Part shown: piece after piece, positions 26,708-40,381 of the stretch | Layout of the letters: each line of letters starts with the position of its first letter | Position numbering within the stretch: position 1 is the stretch's first letter | Assembly (NCBI RefSeq): GCF_000001735.4 | Contig: NC_003075.7 | Span: forward strand, 17,113,001-17,177,000 | Direction: 5' to 3' | DNA: 64,000 nt | Source of the DNA: Arabidopsis thaliana | Lineage: Eukaryota; Streptophyta; Magnoliopsida; Brassicales; Brassicaceae | The notes under the pieces: generated by a model | Seen by the model: only the letters and a program-made list of their open reading frames with translations | What the model was told of the DNA's origin: nothing | Database searches by the model: none | Translations under genes and position numbers: made by a program

Positions 26708-26714
26708 TTTTATA
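26708..26714 (-). promoter_or_regulatory. Putative FAH1 TATA box
   Basis: TATAAAA on the minus strand, 89-95 bp upstream of the FAH1 start codon. This gives room for a leader of about 60 nt. Position and sequence suit a core promoter, but this was not tested against other TATA-like strings in this AT-rich DNA. Confidence 0.5.
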
Positions 26715-29700
26715 ATCAAATTGTGTGGTCCCTTTTTTTGACATTTTTGTATTATCTACTTAAATTTCTTCATCCATATATGTACACACCATTTCTTATA
26801 TTTTCTTGAAAATATGAAAATAATTAGTATACCTTTTGAAAAAATCTACATATATATATTTTTCAACCATTTTAACAAATTAATCATGTACTTGAACTTA
26901 TTTACAATATTATGCCACTAGCATTAATTATTTAGGAATGAAAATATTTAATTAAAGATTCAAATCTTCTAAATCCTTGCTCAAATCGTTTCCTAAAATC
27001 TTGATTATTTCTTCCTAAAATTTCGTTTATTTAATAGGATTCTAAGTATTACTTTGAAAATCTTGGTCATAACTATTCCGTGATTTACTGTGATCACAAA
27101 TATATTTTGGTATGATTTTCCTAAAAACAGGAAACAAACATTAAAGGTTAGATAAAAAAAATCTGTCATAAACTGAAATGTAATCAATTATAACAATCAT
27201 TTATTTTCTTTTAAAAGTTTGCAAACGACAAATGTGTTGCAAAAGAAATAATTTCCTAAAAAAAAAAAAAAATAAAAGAAATAATTTCCTATAACTTAAT
27301 AACTGTTGTAGACTTTTAAAGAAAACAATTATGTAAATATATAATTTAGTTTAAGGAAATCTAGTGGAATTACATACTTATACGAAATAAATAGTATACC
27401 AAACGGATTTTACTGAATTCGAGCATATAAATATGACGAATCATGATTGACTTTCAGTGGGTTTTAAATTAGTGAACATAGCTGTTGAAAAATGACTGTA
27501 TAGGACTAGTTTGGCAAAAATATTGGTGATATAAACGCATTATCTCGATATATCTTAATAACAAATTAAAACAAGAAATTCTAAAGTGGCTAAACAAATA
27601 TATTTTCAACAAACTCCAGAAACTCGCCATTTTTGTATTTAATAAACTAAATAAATTTAGCCAAGATGAACGTTGTGCATGACTTTTCAGGTAGTTTTTT
27701 CTCTTTTTTTTTTCTTTTTTTCGTAATGACTTTTTCAGTTAGGTTTAGATTTTTGCTTTTGGATTTATGCTCATTTAGGTTTAGACACAAGGTTTACTAA
27801 TTAGATATTAATTATACAAGTAATTATTTATTACTATTACTGAATACCTGTGCATCTTAGACAGAGATACTAATAATACTTGAAGGTCCCTTTAATTTTA
27901 ATTATTTTGTCGTTACTCACAATTTAGATACAGTGCGTTACACAAGACTTTGACCAACGCAGTTCAACTTACATTATCAGATTACACTGCATAATCTGTA
28001 AACTAACAAATGTATTAAAATTAAACCTCAATCTAGTTAAAAACAAAGACACATTGACAACAAAACATAAAAAAATAAAGACAATTTCGTTTGCCAACCA
28101 GTGGGCTAAGACAAAACTCTGTAGGCTGTATGTCTGTATCGCAATATATATCACAAAATTGGACCGATTTGGGTGAAACTCAAGGACACTGTATTCCACC
28201 TGTTCTGCGATACATGAAGTGAAACCGACATAGGAGAAAGTTCAAATGACACAATTAGTAGTACTATTTAAGTTCTAGATCATATTAAGTCACGCTCGTT
28301 TCACGAGGGTGTGTGCATGTATGGTACCTGGCGAACTCTGTAGTTTCATGGAATAAAAAGGTAATAAGATAATCACATGTCTCCACCCAAACAAAGCTAA
28401 GGTCAATAATATCAAATATCGATAATAGTATTCTAAAATATCATATTTTTACTTTTTGTAATAATATCACAAATTAATATTAGAATAATTCAAAAAATGT
28501 GGTAACAATAAAAACTCTAAATTAAAAATAGAACTCCAAATATAAATTTTAAATTTTATTTAATTTATTTTCGTTAAAGAAATATTTCATACAAAAATTT
28601 GTGATATTTTTGAAGCAAAAAAACTATTGATAATACTTTTGAAACAAAAATTTAATACTGTGGTGTTTTATTTTATTTTTAACCCCTACTAGTATTATAT
28701 ATCCGCTACCTGCACAATTTATTTTTTTAATCTAACCACGTTTTTAATTAGTTTCATTGCTCAGTTGAATATTGATCAAATGGGAGAGTGGGTCGTGGGA
28801 CCATCTATGAGCTCATAGTATCGTCGTTTCTAATTAGTCGAATCAGATTAACATAAGCATTCCTAATTAAATCGAATAATATATGCCTGTTCTTACCAAC
28901 TTCGTGTCTTTTAAAACTATTTAGTGACTGCAATATATCAACCTAAAATATTAGTTTCTTAAGAATATATCAAAATTTTGCTAACCAAGAAATAAAATGG
29001 TTAAACAGTTTTTGTATATTTAAAAAAATAAAACCACTATTTGTTACTTATTATGTTTCTGTCCCCCTATATACAGAATAAAATGGTTATAAGAAAATAC
29101 ATAAGCTTTTAAAGCCTTAATTGCCATCAAAATTATCAGTATGAGACAAGTACTTCGCGTATAGAGTAACTCCGCTATGAACTGTCTGAAGCCAACAACT
29201 ACTCGCAAAAAGACACACATTTCCTTTTCACCTTTGATTAGTATAATAAGGAAAAATCAAACTATCAAAAGTCTTTAAACACACACTGCGATATTTATCC
29301 TTATTTATCAAGACCCTTATTTAGCTATTTATTCAATATGATTAACACTTAAAAGTGGTTTGAAAATATGTTTGATTTGTCACATTTGCACAATTGAATA
29401 TTATAATTATTATATTTGGATATTTTTCCGAAACAAATGAAGATATTGGTTTTTTATTTAATATACAAATATATGCTTAGCTGATATTTGCTCAATATTA
29501 AAATAGCATACACATTAAAAAAAAATGTATTCAGGAAAAAAAACCTTTTTTTAAAGTAGCAATTCATAAGATTGATTATTCTTCAGGTATTTTGTAAGAT
29601 AAAGTAAGAACACATTTAAAATAAATCGTAAAATACAACACAGATCTCAACCACTTATAAGTTATAACGTAACTATAGGTGGCTGGCACAACCCGGCTTA

Positions 29701-32500
29701 TTGACATGGATGAATCGCAAATTCGTAACCATTATTTTTATTATTAACCGAATGTCTAATTGTCTTATACTCTTATCTGATCTTTCAAATAATAAGTTTC
29801 TTTTGAGTGGCGATCCATTGAAAATACCTGGAGAGTGGAGACTACTAAAATCCTTTTTCAGACCCAAACACTTAAATAGAAGCCTAGTAGCCTACACAGT
29901 TTATTGTAATAGTTGAGGTCGCTTCAAGAATGTGTACACCTTCCTCCATGAAATTTAAGTTAGGATGTCGTTATCTTGTAAATATAAAATAACTTATACA
30001 CGTACGTGTATAAATAAGATTATAGTCAAGTGTAGTATATTATATAACTAAATAGTAAATAATACTCTCATATTTGAAACATAAGTCTCCTCAAAAAAGC
30101 ATTTGTGAAATGGTTTATACGACCTTGCGTGATGATGTAAGGTTTGTCTCCATGATATGCCCTTGTATATTAACCCAAGATATGAGAGACGTCGAGAAAC
30201 ATACAAATAATGCACTATAATTTATAACAGTAAAGTTTTAAAATAATGTTTCCTAAGATAAAAAATTTAAAATAATGTTATAATAGGTATCATTAATTGG
30301 AATTTATATTCAAAATGAAAATAGACAAGTCTTAAGAAAATAAATAATAACAAAAACTAAGAAGGAGAAAAGGTTTCCTCTTTGATTAGAATGCAATATA
30401 TGGGGTTATTTTCCACTGTTCTCAATTAAAATATTCTTCTGAAAATCCACATTATTCCCTCATTTTCATGTATATAATTCTCTTACATGGCCAGTTGCAA
30501 CTACAATCCTAAGATATACCCGACAATTATGTTATGTCATAGTTTTTAGATATCTAATATAGCTAATTGCAGCTTAAGAAATTATAAACTATGTCGTTGT
30601 CAAGCAAAAATTAATGTTAGACTATATCAAATTGCAACTAGTACCAAACCATTGTATATTCACTTATGACAACCTAAAGATATGACTCACGATATTTCAC
30701 ATGCTTTATGAAGTTTGGAAGAAAACTTGTACATTACCAATCGGGCTCATTATTAGCTACTACGACATAAGTACATAACGCACATAAGAGGTCTCACTTA
30801 GTTATTTTCACCATCTCGATCAATCTTTTAAGCGTTCTTTATCTAGCTGTTTAGTTTGCTAATCTAAAAAATTTGGTCACTCTCATATTTGTACTTAGTT
30901 AGAATTTATTCCAAAGTTGCAAATTAACATGTTTAGCGATTTAAATACACCAAAAAAACATTATACTTTTTAACAAAAATATATATTATATACATCTACA
31001 ATAATGTAGTTAACCATTCAATATATAAACCTGATAATTAGCTATTTGTAAGAATTACCCTTCAAATAATATCACATCGAACCTCATTTTATAGTTCGTT
31101 CTTTACGTCGTCATACCGTCATCTTTACATAATTGCCATTAAATATAAATAACGATTATAATCTGATTAATTGAATAATAATGAAACGACCAAAAAGAGT
31201 AAATAATGGAAAAAAATAATGGAATATGGATTTGGGCCTATCAGTTACGTCTCGGTGCGTTTGTGGTTTCCGTCACTTCACTCGTCTCCATCGTTTTTTT
31301 CTTGTCAATTTCAACAGAGTTCTCGTGTAAATGTTTTCACATTTACAGTCTCCTGTTTTTGCTCTTCGTACGAACTTTATTAGACATATATTGATCTTTA
31401 TTTATTTTTCGATTAACTCTTTTATCCAAAAAAAATCGGATAATTGATGAACTCGGCATAGATAAATCATAAAACTACACCTTGTTTTTTTTTTTTTTTT
31501 TTTTTTGGACAAAAAAAACTACACCTCGTTAAGTATTACTTTTCATGACTAAATATCCAGACACTCCCGAATTCCGGATATCTAATAACTTTCAAGGTAA
31601 AGCCATCAAATAACGTTTGACCCAAATTCTATAATTTGTAAATGAATTACCCAGTACTGAGAACTATTGGGCCTAACAATATCGGCCCAAAATAGAAACG
31701 ACTTGGACTAGATTATACAGTTTTTGAATTATCTTCAGATCTCAAATAACGTTTGACCCAAATTCTACAATTTGTCAATATAATATTCTGGTACTCCTAA
31801 AACAAGTGTAGGGCTATTTAGATATCTAAATACCACAAGCGTCTTCGTATGAAGGCATTATCAAAACTAGAAATAGCGTAAACCAAAAGAGAAGGCATCC
31901 CCACAAACAAACAAATTATTTCGTAGGGTACGTTAGACAAACACCCTTTTGGCGCTCACATTACCTACTATTAAAAATAAAAATAAACAGATATGCTCTT
32001 TATTTCCAAATTTTGTTTTCTCTTTATTTCCATTTATTAGTGTGTCTTCTTATGTTGGCCTACATAATATATTATTCTTATATGACATTTTTTATGATTC
32101 ACATGCATTATACGTCCCCAATTAGATATGACTATATTAATGCAAAGAGGACGTAAATTAATTCAAACACGGTTGCTTTAACAGCGTTTTCGTATATAGA
32201 AGAATTTTTATAAGCAGGAAGAAAAAAAGCAAAACAAAAGAAAGGGAGTTTTCTTAGCCTTATCGAACGTAGATAGTGTATCGTGGAGACGTGGACCGTC
32301 TTGCGCGTGAAGCAAAATTTTATAGTTTGGTCACTCTATGATAGATAGATAAAATGCGAACAAAGTTTTAATAATGAAAGAACATATACTTATTGAAAAT
32401 TAAAGTGGGATAATAAGTTGGTAGGTTCCGTATGGGAAATGCATGCGCATGAGATTAATTAAATAAATTGGATAGGATTAACAGTCAGTTAGAGTGGATA
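26715..32500. other. Long AT-rich intergenic region, no gene seen
   Basis: Nearly 6 kb between the divergently transcribed FAH1 and the glycine-rich protein gene. Open frames are short, low in complexity and match no family I know. Features are a poly-T run at 31484-31506, a direct repeat at 31606-31640 and 31742-31776, and many A/T tracts. The first 1-2 kb is presumably FAH1 promoter. I looked for transposon terminal repeats, reverse-transcriptase or transposase motifs, and tRNA cloverleaves and found none. Confidence 0.55.
31606..31776 (+). repeat. Pair of short direct repeats
   Basis: About 35 bp at 31606-31640, beginning TCAAATAACGTTTGACCCAA, recurs at 31742-31776 with two mismatches. 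The starts are 136 bp apart. The sequence between is AT-rich and does not itself look repeated. The repeat contains TTTGACC, which includes the W-box core TTGAC. Confidence 0.8.
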
Positions 32501-32507
32501 GAAATAG

Positions 32508-32515
32508 TATAAAAG
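32508..32515 (+). promoter_or_regulatory. TATA box of the glycine-rich protein gene
   Basis: TATAAAAG lies 71-78 bp upstream of the start codon at 32586. That would place transcription start near 32540 and leave a leader of about 45 nt, typical for a plant TATA promoter. Confidence 0.7.
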
Positions 32516-32585
32516 GGAGAGGAATGAGAGGGTGTCGAAGCATATAGAAGTGGATATAGTTCGATGATCTATTTGATAAATTAAA

Positions 32586-33251
32586 ATGGAGAGTGTAAGA
32601 GAGAGTTCATTATCAAGCTTGATGCTTTTCTTGTTCGGTCTTGCTTATGTTGTGTTCTTGCTAAACTCAAACTGTGTTAATGGATTACGAGACCTAAAGG
32701 AGAGAGATGCAAGCGAGAGTAATTTTGTGAATGCTACTTCTTCAAGCGTTTTGGACTCTAAAAGTACTGCCAACATTTCGACCGTTGAGTTTGAAAATGC
32801 TTTAGATGATCAGAATGTAAATAAGACTGAAAAATGTGAATCACGAGCCGGAGGCGGAGGAGGAGGTGGTGGTGGTGGTGGAGGAGGAGGAGGAGGTCAA
32901 GGCAGTGGGGGCGGAGGTGGAGAAGGAAATGGTGGGAATGGAAAAGACAATTCCCACAAAAGGAACAAAAGTAGCGGTGGTGGTGGTGGTGGCGGAGGAG
33001 GAGGAGGTGGGGGTAGCGGAAATGGCTCAGGCCGTGGTCGGGGTGGAGGAGGTGGTGGTGGCGGTGGTGGAGGAGGAGGCGGTGGAGGAGGAGGAGGAGG
33101 CGGCGGAGGAGGAGGAGGAGGAGGAGGAAGTGATGGGAAAGGCGGAGGATGGGGATTTGGATTTGGATGGGGAGGTGATGGACCCGGCGGAAACTTTGGT
33201 CGTTGTTGGTATCCCGGTTGTACTAAAAAGTCAACGGAAAGTCATAATTAA
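32586..33251 (+). CDS. Secreted glycine-rich protein (At4g36230)
   Basis: Single-exon gene for 221 residues. A hydrophobic segment at about 9-27, followed by NSNCVNG, is a likely signal peptide. Residues about 34-88 are polar with several N-glycosylation sequons (NAT, NIS, NKT). Residues about 91-195 are almost pure glycine, broken by short polar inserts including a Lys/Asn-rich one (HKRNKSSG). The C-terminal tail is GFGFGWGG-like with two cysteines in RCWYPGCTKK. A cell-wall structural or apoplastic role is inferred from family features; no enzyme motif is present. The coding repeats are GGA/GGT triplets, which also leave the next forward frame open from 32836 to 33258. Assembly or length variation is likely in this tract. 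Confidence 0.85.
   Translation: MESVRESSLSSLMLFLFGLAYVVFLLNSNCVNGLRDLKERDASESNFVNATSSSVLDSKSTANISTVEFENALDDQNVNKTEKCESRAGGGGGGGGGGGGGGGGQGSGGGGGEGNGGNGKDNSHKRNKSSGGGGGGGGGGGGGSGNGSGRGRGGGGGGGGGGGGGGGGGGGGGGGGGGGGGSDGKGGGWGFGFGWGGDGPGGNFGRCWYPGCTKKSTESHN
32850..33135 (+). repeat. GGN triplet repeat tract
   Basis: Imperfect GGA/GGT/GGC repeats encode the polyglycine region. The purine-rich coding strand has long (GGA)n runs, notably 33067-33128. It is prone to length change by slippage and could fold into G-quadruplex-type structure. Confidence 0.85.
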
Positions 33252-34375
33252 AACATAGCAATGATATGTCTTAAAGCCATGCTTTTTCACCACAACATAA
33301 ACACACAATAATTCCTTTGTTTTTTTCCTTTTTCAATGGCCTTAAGACAACAACGATTTCTTTCTGTTTTGCAATGTCTTGGGGGATTGTGCTTCCAATG
33401 AAAAACTAAATGGTAATGTTTCCGAATTTGTTTGTTCTTTTCTCACTGATCTTTCCACATTTTGCTACTTAGTTATAAATGATTTTCCCAATTCTTTCAC
33501 AGTTTCACTTCCGGACCAAAATTTTTGATAAGGATCCAAAAGTTGTGTTTTAATCAAATTTTAACCAACCTGATATCATAATTTTAACCAAATTGTTACT
33601 ACTAATCTTTATGTGAGGGTTTGCTTTAGTATTTTACATGTACAAAAAAAATAAAAAAAATGGAGTCACCAATATTTGTGTATGCAAACAGAAAGTATAC
33701 CAGTTTGTATTCTTAAATATATAAACACTGTGTCAACTATCAATGATACAATAACATAATTTAGAAAATAACCAATGCATTGGTATTTGTAGCCGCACAA
33801 GTATTAGATCGATATGGATTGATTTTCAGTTTTTTTAACATAAGAGTGTGAATGAGGGGCTCGTACGTCGTAAATTTTTAGGGTTGTGTAATTGAAAAAT
33901 TAAATTGATTTTTGGTCAAATTTTATCTTTTATCTTGTCTCAATGTTAACAACTTCTATACTGGTTTAATAAAAATATACAAAATTCTACTTTAACTTTA
34001 AGGGGCAACGACGATATTTTGAAAAAACAGTTATAAAGGCAAAATTTCAAAATAACGTTTTAACAACTTTTTTTTTTTTTGCATTAGCAGTTTTTTAAAA
34101 AAACTCTAAATGAAAAGAGTGTGAGCTAAGAGGAAGTAACAGTAGTTAATTATGGTTGTGGTCACAAAAATTTGGGTAACGGTTGGACTGTATTTAACAA
34201 AACTTTTAATGATCATGATTTCTAATCATGCATACTCTATCAAATAAAATTGTCTCTAATTATAGCTTAACTTCATGAATGTGAAAACAGTCTACGGATC
34301 TCTCTCTGATTCTCTGTTTACAAGATTACACAATGCACATGGCATTGATAAAATTTCAAGATAGAAAAAAATGGC
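33252..34375. other. Convergent intergenic region
   Basis: This holds the 3' flanks of the glycine-rich protein gene (plus) and GATA7 (minus). It is AT-rich with a poly-T tract at 34070-34080. No gene, RNA or repeat of note is seen. Confidence 0.55.
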
Positions 34376-35211
34376 TTAAACCCGAGCCGGATCCGCCACT
34401 TTCATGAGCCGTAGCTCCAACACTTTCCGGTGAGAGTTAGAGTGAATCTCGTTGGTGAATGTTGGGCTACAAGCGGGTCTATATTCGGGTAAAAGTCGAC
34501 CCGACTTAAACCGGACCCCACAAGCATTACACAGTGTCTTCGCACCTAATGGACCCATTCTCCATTGAGGCGTCTTCTGGACTCCACAATGGCTGCAGCA
34601 CCGCCTCAGCTGCTGCTGCTGGACTACGCCACCGTACGATGCATCCACCTTCTGTCTCCCTCTCTTCTTCCTTCTGGCAACAGCGGTGGATAGCAGAGGA
34701 GATGGAGACTCCATAGACCAGATACGGCCGTTGGTGCGGCGGCGTTTGCTTCTAGGTTTAACAGGAACGCACTGTCTCCGAACCTCCACCGACGCGACTG
34801 GATTCACCGGGAAATCACTCGAAATATACGATTCTGAGAAAGAATCCTCCACGAAGTTGGATAACCACTCTAAGTCCTCCAAATCACCAACCTTCACAAA
34901 CAAAACAAAAATGAGATTAAAAACAGAGCAAAACAGAGCAAAAACAGGGTAGAGAGAAACAGAGTGTACAAAACAGGGGAGATAGAAACAGAGTGTGTAA
35001 GTGGGCTCACCGGAGCGTCGCCGGGAAAAGATAAGAGATCCTCTGGCGGTGAAAGACGGGTACTTTGGTCAGAAAAGCTCTTAAATTTCTCACGTTCTTG
35101 TTCGTCTTCTTTTCTTTGTGACGAAGACGACTCTAAAGAAGTGTCGGCGTTAGAGAGGTCGAGAAGATCGTCGACGGAAAAATCACCGAGAAATGCTTCT
35201 ACACACTCCAT
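34376..35211 (-). CDS. GATA7: GATA-type zinc finger transcription factor
   Basis: Nuclear DNA-binding protein of 238 residues (At4g36240) in two exons, 35211-35011 and 34891-34376, joined in phase 0. The N-terminal half is acidic and Ser-rich (a probable activation region, starting [19 protein letters not shown]), which is typical of subfamily I GATA factors. Basic clusters at about 114-119 and 140-148 are likely nuclear localisation signals. The single zinc finger is C-x2-C-x18-C-x2-C with Cys166, Cys169, Cys188 and Cys191, followed by the basic tail [16 protein letters not shown]. The x18 loop is the usual plant class A form. It binds (A/T)GATA(A/G) sites. The gene is complete. Confidence 0.95.
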
Positions 35212-35972
35212 TTTTGTCTCTAGCCGTATGAAAGCACTACAAGTATTTTAAATAAAGGAGGAGCGAAGCGAATCCATATTTGAAAAAGTTTGTTCGTGTT
35301 CCAATATATTTTACACAAATTTCATTCTTTCTTTTTCAAAATTTTAAATTCTTTACGTGTCTATCGAGTGAGAGAGACAGTGGAGAGTGGACAGCACTGA
35401 TTGGGGTTTGTAAGCAAGAGTGGGTTTTAGGTTTTTGTGATTTTGGAAGACTTGTTTGGTATTTGTCTCGTTACAAATCTCGTAACAAATCATGCATTGC
35501 CATGTCAGCATTTCACATTGAAAAGGAAACCAAAAATACGTTTCCTTCGTAAGTAAAATGTTTTTTTTTTTTTTTTTTAAATGTTATCTGAACTTATCCG
35601 TAGAATTTTATTTAAAGATAACCGCTCTTTGTAGTCAATTCAATTTATTAGAGTTCTTAATGCCAAATTTTAAGTTCATAATATTAAAAGACAGCAAAGA
35701 TTTCTTCATAATTTAGAACTATCATTTTTGACTTAACCATCGGCGCAGAGTTTGCAAGTCTTTTTAAGTTCTTTTACTATCAAAATAACTGAATAAAGTC
35801 ATTCAGAACTAGTGGTATTCTAACGATCTAATGGCTCAACCTAATTAATCATGACCGTTGAAAGTGTTGTTGGGCCAAAAATATCGTCGGTTAATACAAC
35901 TTTCCCTCTATATAAAGCTAGTTTCTTGCAAAATATGGTTTTTTTTTGTTAACATAAAAAAGAAACTAGTAG

Positions 35973-36017
<45 letters not shown>

Positions 36018-36470
36018 GTTGTATCAGTATTTCGAAGGTTTTACAGAAAAGAAGAAAAAAATTAACAATAATTCATACGTCGAGAGTAATGATTGGACTA
36101 TCAGGCTTCTCGGGCCCACTCGACCGTCGGTGGAAGGCCCAATTTTACCAAAACAAACAAAAACGTTATTAGTAAGGGCCTATTATTTATTTCTTCTTTA
36201 ATTTCAAGGAAAGAGTGACCATCATATGTTGAGCGCGTGAAAATATCGCTCATGGTTATATATTTGTTTTTTCTTTGAGATAATAATTTCCATTAGAAAA
36301 AGTCGGTTTCAAAGTTAGAAAAAAAACATCTAAACATTCACGTAAAGTTTACCAGGAGCAATGGAGCATAAACATATTCAAATTACACACATACCTAAAT
36401 AGTAAATAATAATAAAATACATAGACTTGTATTTTTATTATAAATATAATGAACTACATTCCAAACAATT
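35212..36470. other. GATA7 upstream region
   Basis: Promoter side of GATA7, extending to the tRNA-Pro gene. It contains poly-T at 35562-35578 and an (AT)n microsatellite at 35975-36001 followed by poly-T. A GGCCCA/TGGGCC element pair occurs near 36112-36140 and one TGGGCC near 35871; these site II-like elements are common in plant promoters. No coding gene is seen. Confidence 0.5.
35975..36001. repeat. (AT)n microsatellite
   Basis: About 13 uninterrupted AT units, flanked by a poly-T tract. Confidence 0.9.
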
Positions 36471-36542
36471 GGGTGTTTGGTCTAGTGGTATGATTCTCGC
36501 TTCGGGTGCGAGAGGTCCCGAGTTCGATTCTCGGAACACCCC
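36471..36542 (+). tRNA. tRNA-Pro (anticodon CGG)
   Basis: A 72-nt cloverleaf without intron. Acceptor arms GGGTGTT and AACACCC pair fully, with C as discriminator base. The anticodon stem CTCGC/GCGAG encloses loop TTCGGGT, with anticodon CGG at 36503-36505. The T arm GTTCGAT sits in a paired stem (CCGAG/CTCGG). The nearest strong T run for termination is about 25 bp downstream (36570-36576); a weak TTT comes first. Confidence 0.95.
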
Positions 36543-38028
36543 TCTTTAAATTCTCTACTGCTACATCAATTTTTTTCCCCTCGGATTAAATTAACGCAAG
36601 AAAGTCGTAGACTGATGACATACAATATGGTGGTGGCTCACTAAACTGACTATATGCCTAATTAGCCCGATGGGCCACATGGGCTCAATGCAAGTCGGTA
36701 AAAGGTGGAATGTTATTGAATGCGATGTATGTTGGCAGAGGAGTAACCGTACAAATTAGACTATTTTATACCCATGAAATCATTATCGTTCGATAACATA
36801 AGATAGTAAACTTTCATGATCTCGTTCTCTATGCATCCATCTCTCATCTGTGTAGTGTAGCTTTTTTTTTCTTTTTTCCCCACAGTATTTATCTCGTAAA
36901 CTATACTTTCATATAGTCATATATGTGATATGAACATTGACACTGTACGTAACTTATATGATGATTAAGTTTACATGAAAACCATTCAAGTTTTTTTAAA
37001 AGCGTAAATACAAAATTACTTCATGAAATTTACGTTTATAATTTAAAATGAACTTCGATTTAAGTTATTTGCATTCAGAGAAAATAGAAATTAATTAAAT
37101 GTAGCAACGATGTAAGTGATAGCCATAAAAATATCACATTCTTTGTATATCGGAAATTTGGTTGAGCTTTTAAGTCTTGAACCCTCGGATAAAAAAAAAT
37201 GTACACTTGAAACCAATATAGCATTGCTCCATAAATATCAATATCTTAGACCCAAAAAACGATATTGTTATTCCATATCGGATTTTAGTCATTTCGACTA
37301 TTTTCCCAACTATTTTTCCTACTGAAAGATTAATTACAGATCTACTATTGGCCCCAACATTTGGTTCACTAGACAACCTGTAATAATATAGTTCAAGTAG
37401 TACTATTCACGTTTCAACACACTAACTTTTATTGAGCTTCCCAACTACATTTACAATATTAATCGTATCACTCCACATAATATCATCTATACTCTAGTTT
37501 ATTCGACATAAAAGCATATTTAAAAATTGTAGATGTGAATTTGATAGTTGACAAACCAAATATTTTACTGTACATATGAATTTGATATTAGTTGCCCGGA
37601 AGCATTTAATGACCGGTGCCAGTAACCAGACGTTTCGGACTATGTTAGGTGAGACAATGAATAGAGACACATCAATAAATGTCACCGATACATATACTTC
37701 ATATAATCTAAAGTATTTCTTGAAAAAATCTAACATGTGAACTAATGAAAATCTATCAATTACAACATTAAATTCAACGATATGGACTTCCATCTTCTTG
37801 ATAACGATCTTCAAAAGTAAGTAAGACAGCAAACCTATTTAATATTTTTACCTTATTATTCCCCAACTAGTTCCTTTTCCACTTTTAACCATCACCCTAT
37901 AAGTGGTTATAACTAGTAACTTGAAATAGAAACACTCTATCTCTAAAAGAGGCAACCAAACAAACAAGGTCTAGCTTTTTATAACCAAACTCTGCTTCTG
38001 AACAGAGTTAGTCAAAGAGAGAGAAGCC
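36543..38028. other. ALDH3F1 upstream region
   Basis: Between the tRNA and ALDH3F1. AT-rich. The short opposing frames at 37116-37376 and 37494-37832 have no recognisable content. A leader rich in GAGA just before the ALDH3F1 ATG suits a 5' UTR. Nothing else is supported. Confidence 0.5.

Positions 38029-40381
<2,353 letters not shown>

Noticed and set aside
29701-29916. Short frame with an LRR-like string (LSDLSNNKF)
   Set aside because: Only one LRR-like segment, with no flanking repeats and AT-rich flanks; chance or too decayed to support a pseudogene call.
35280-35552. 90-codon forward frame upstream of GATA7
   Set aside because: No domain or codon signal; lies in the GATA7 promoter.
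37116-37832. Frames between tRNA-Pro and ALDH3F1
   Set aside because: Low complexity, opposed strands, no homologue recognised.
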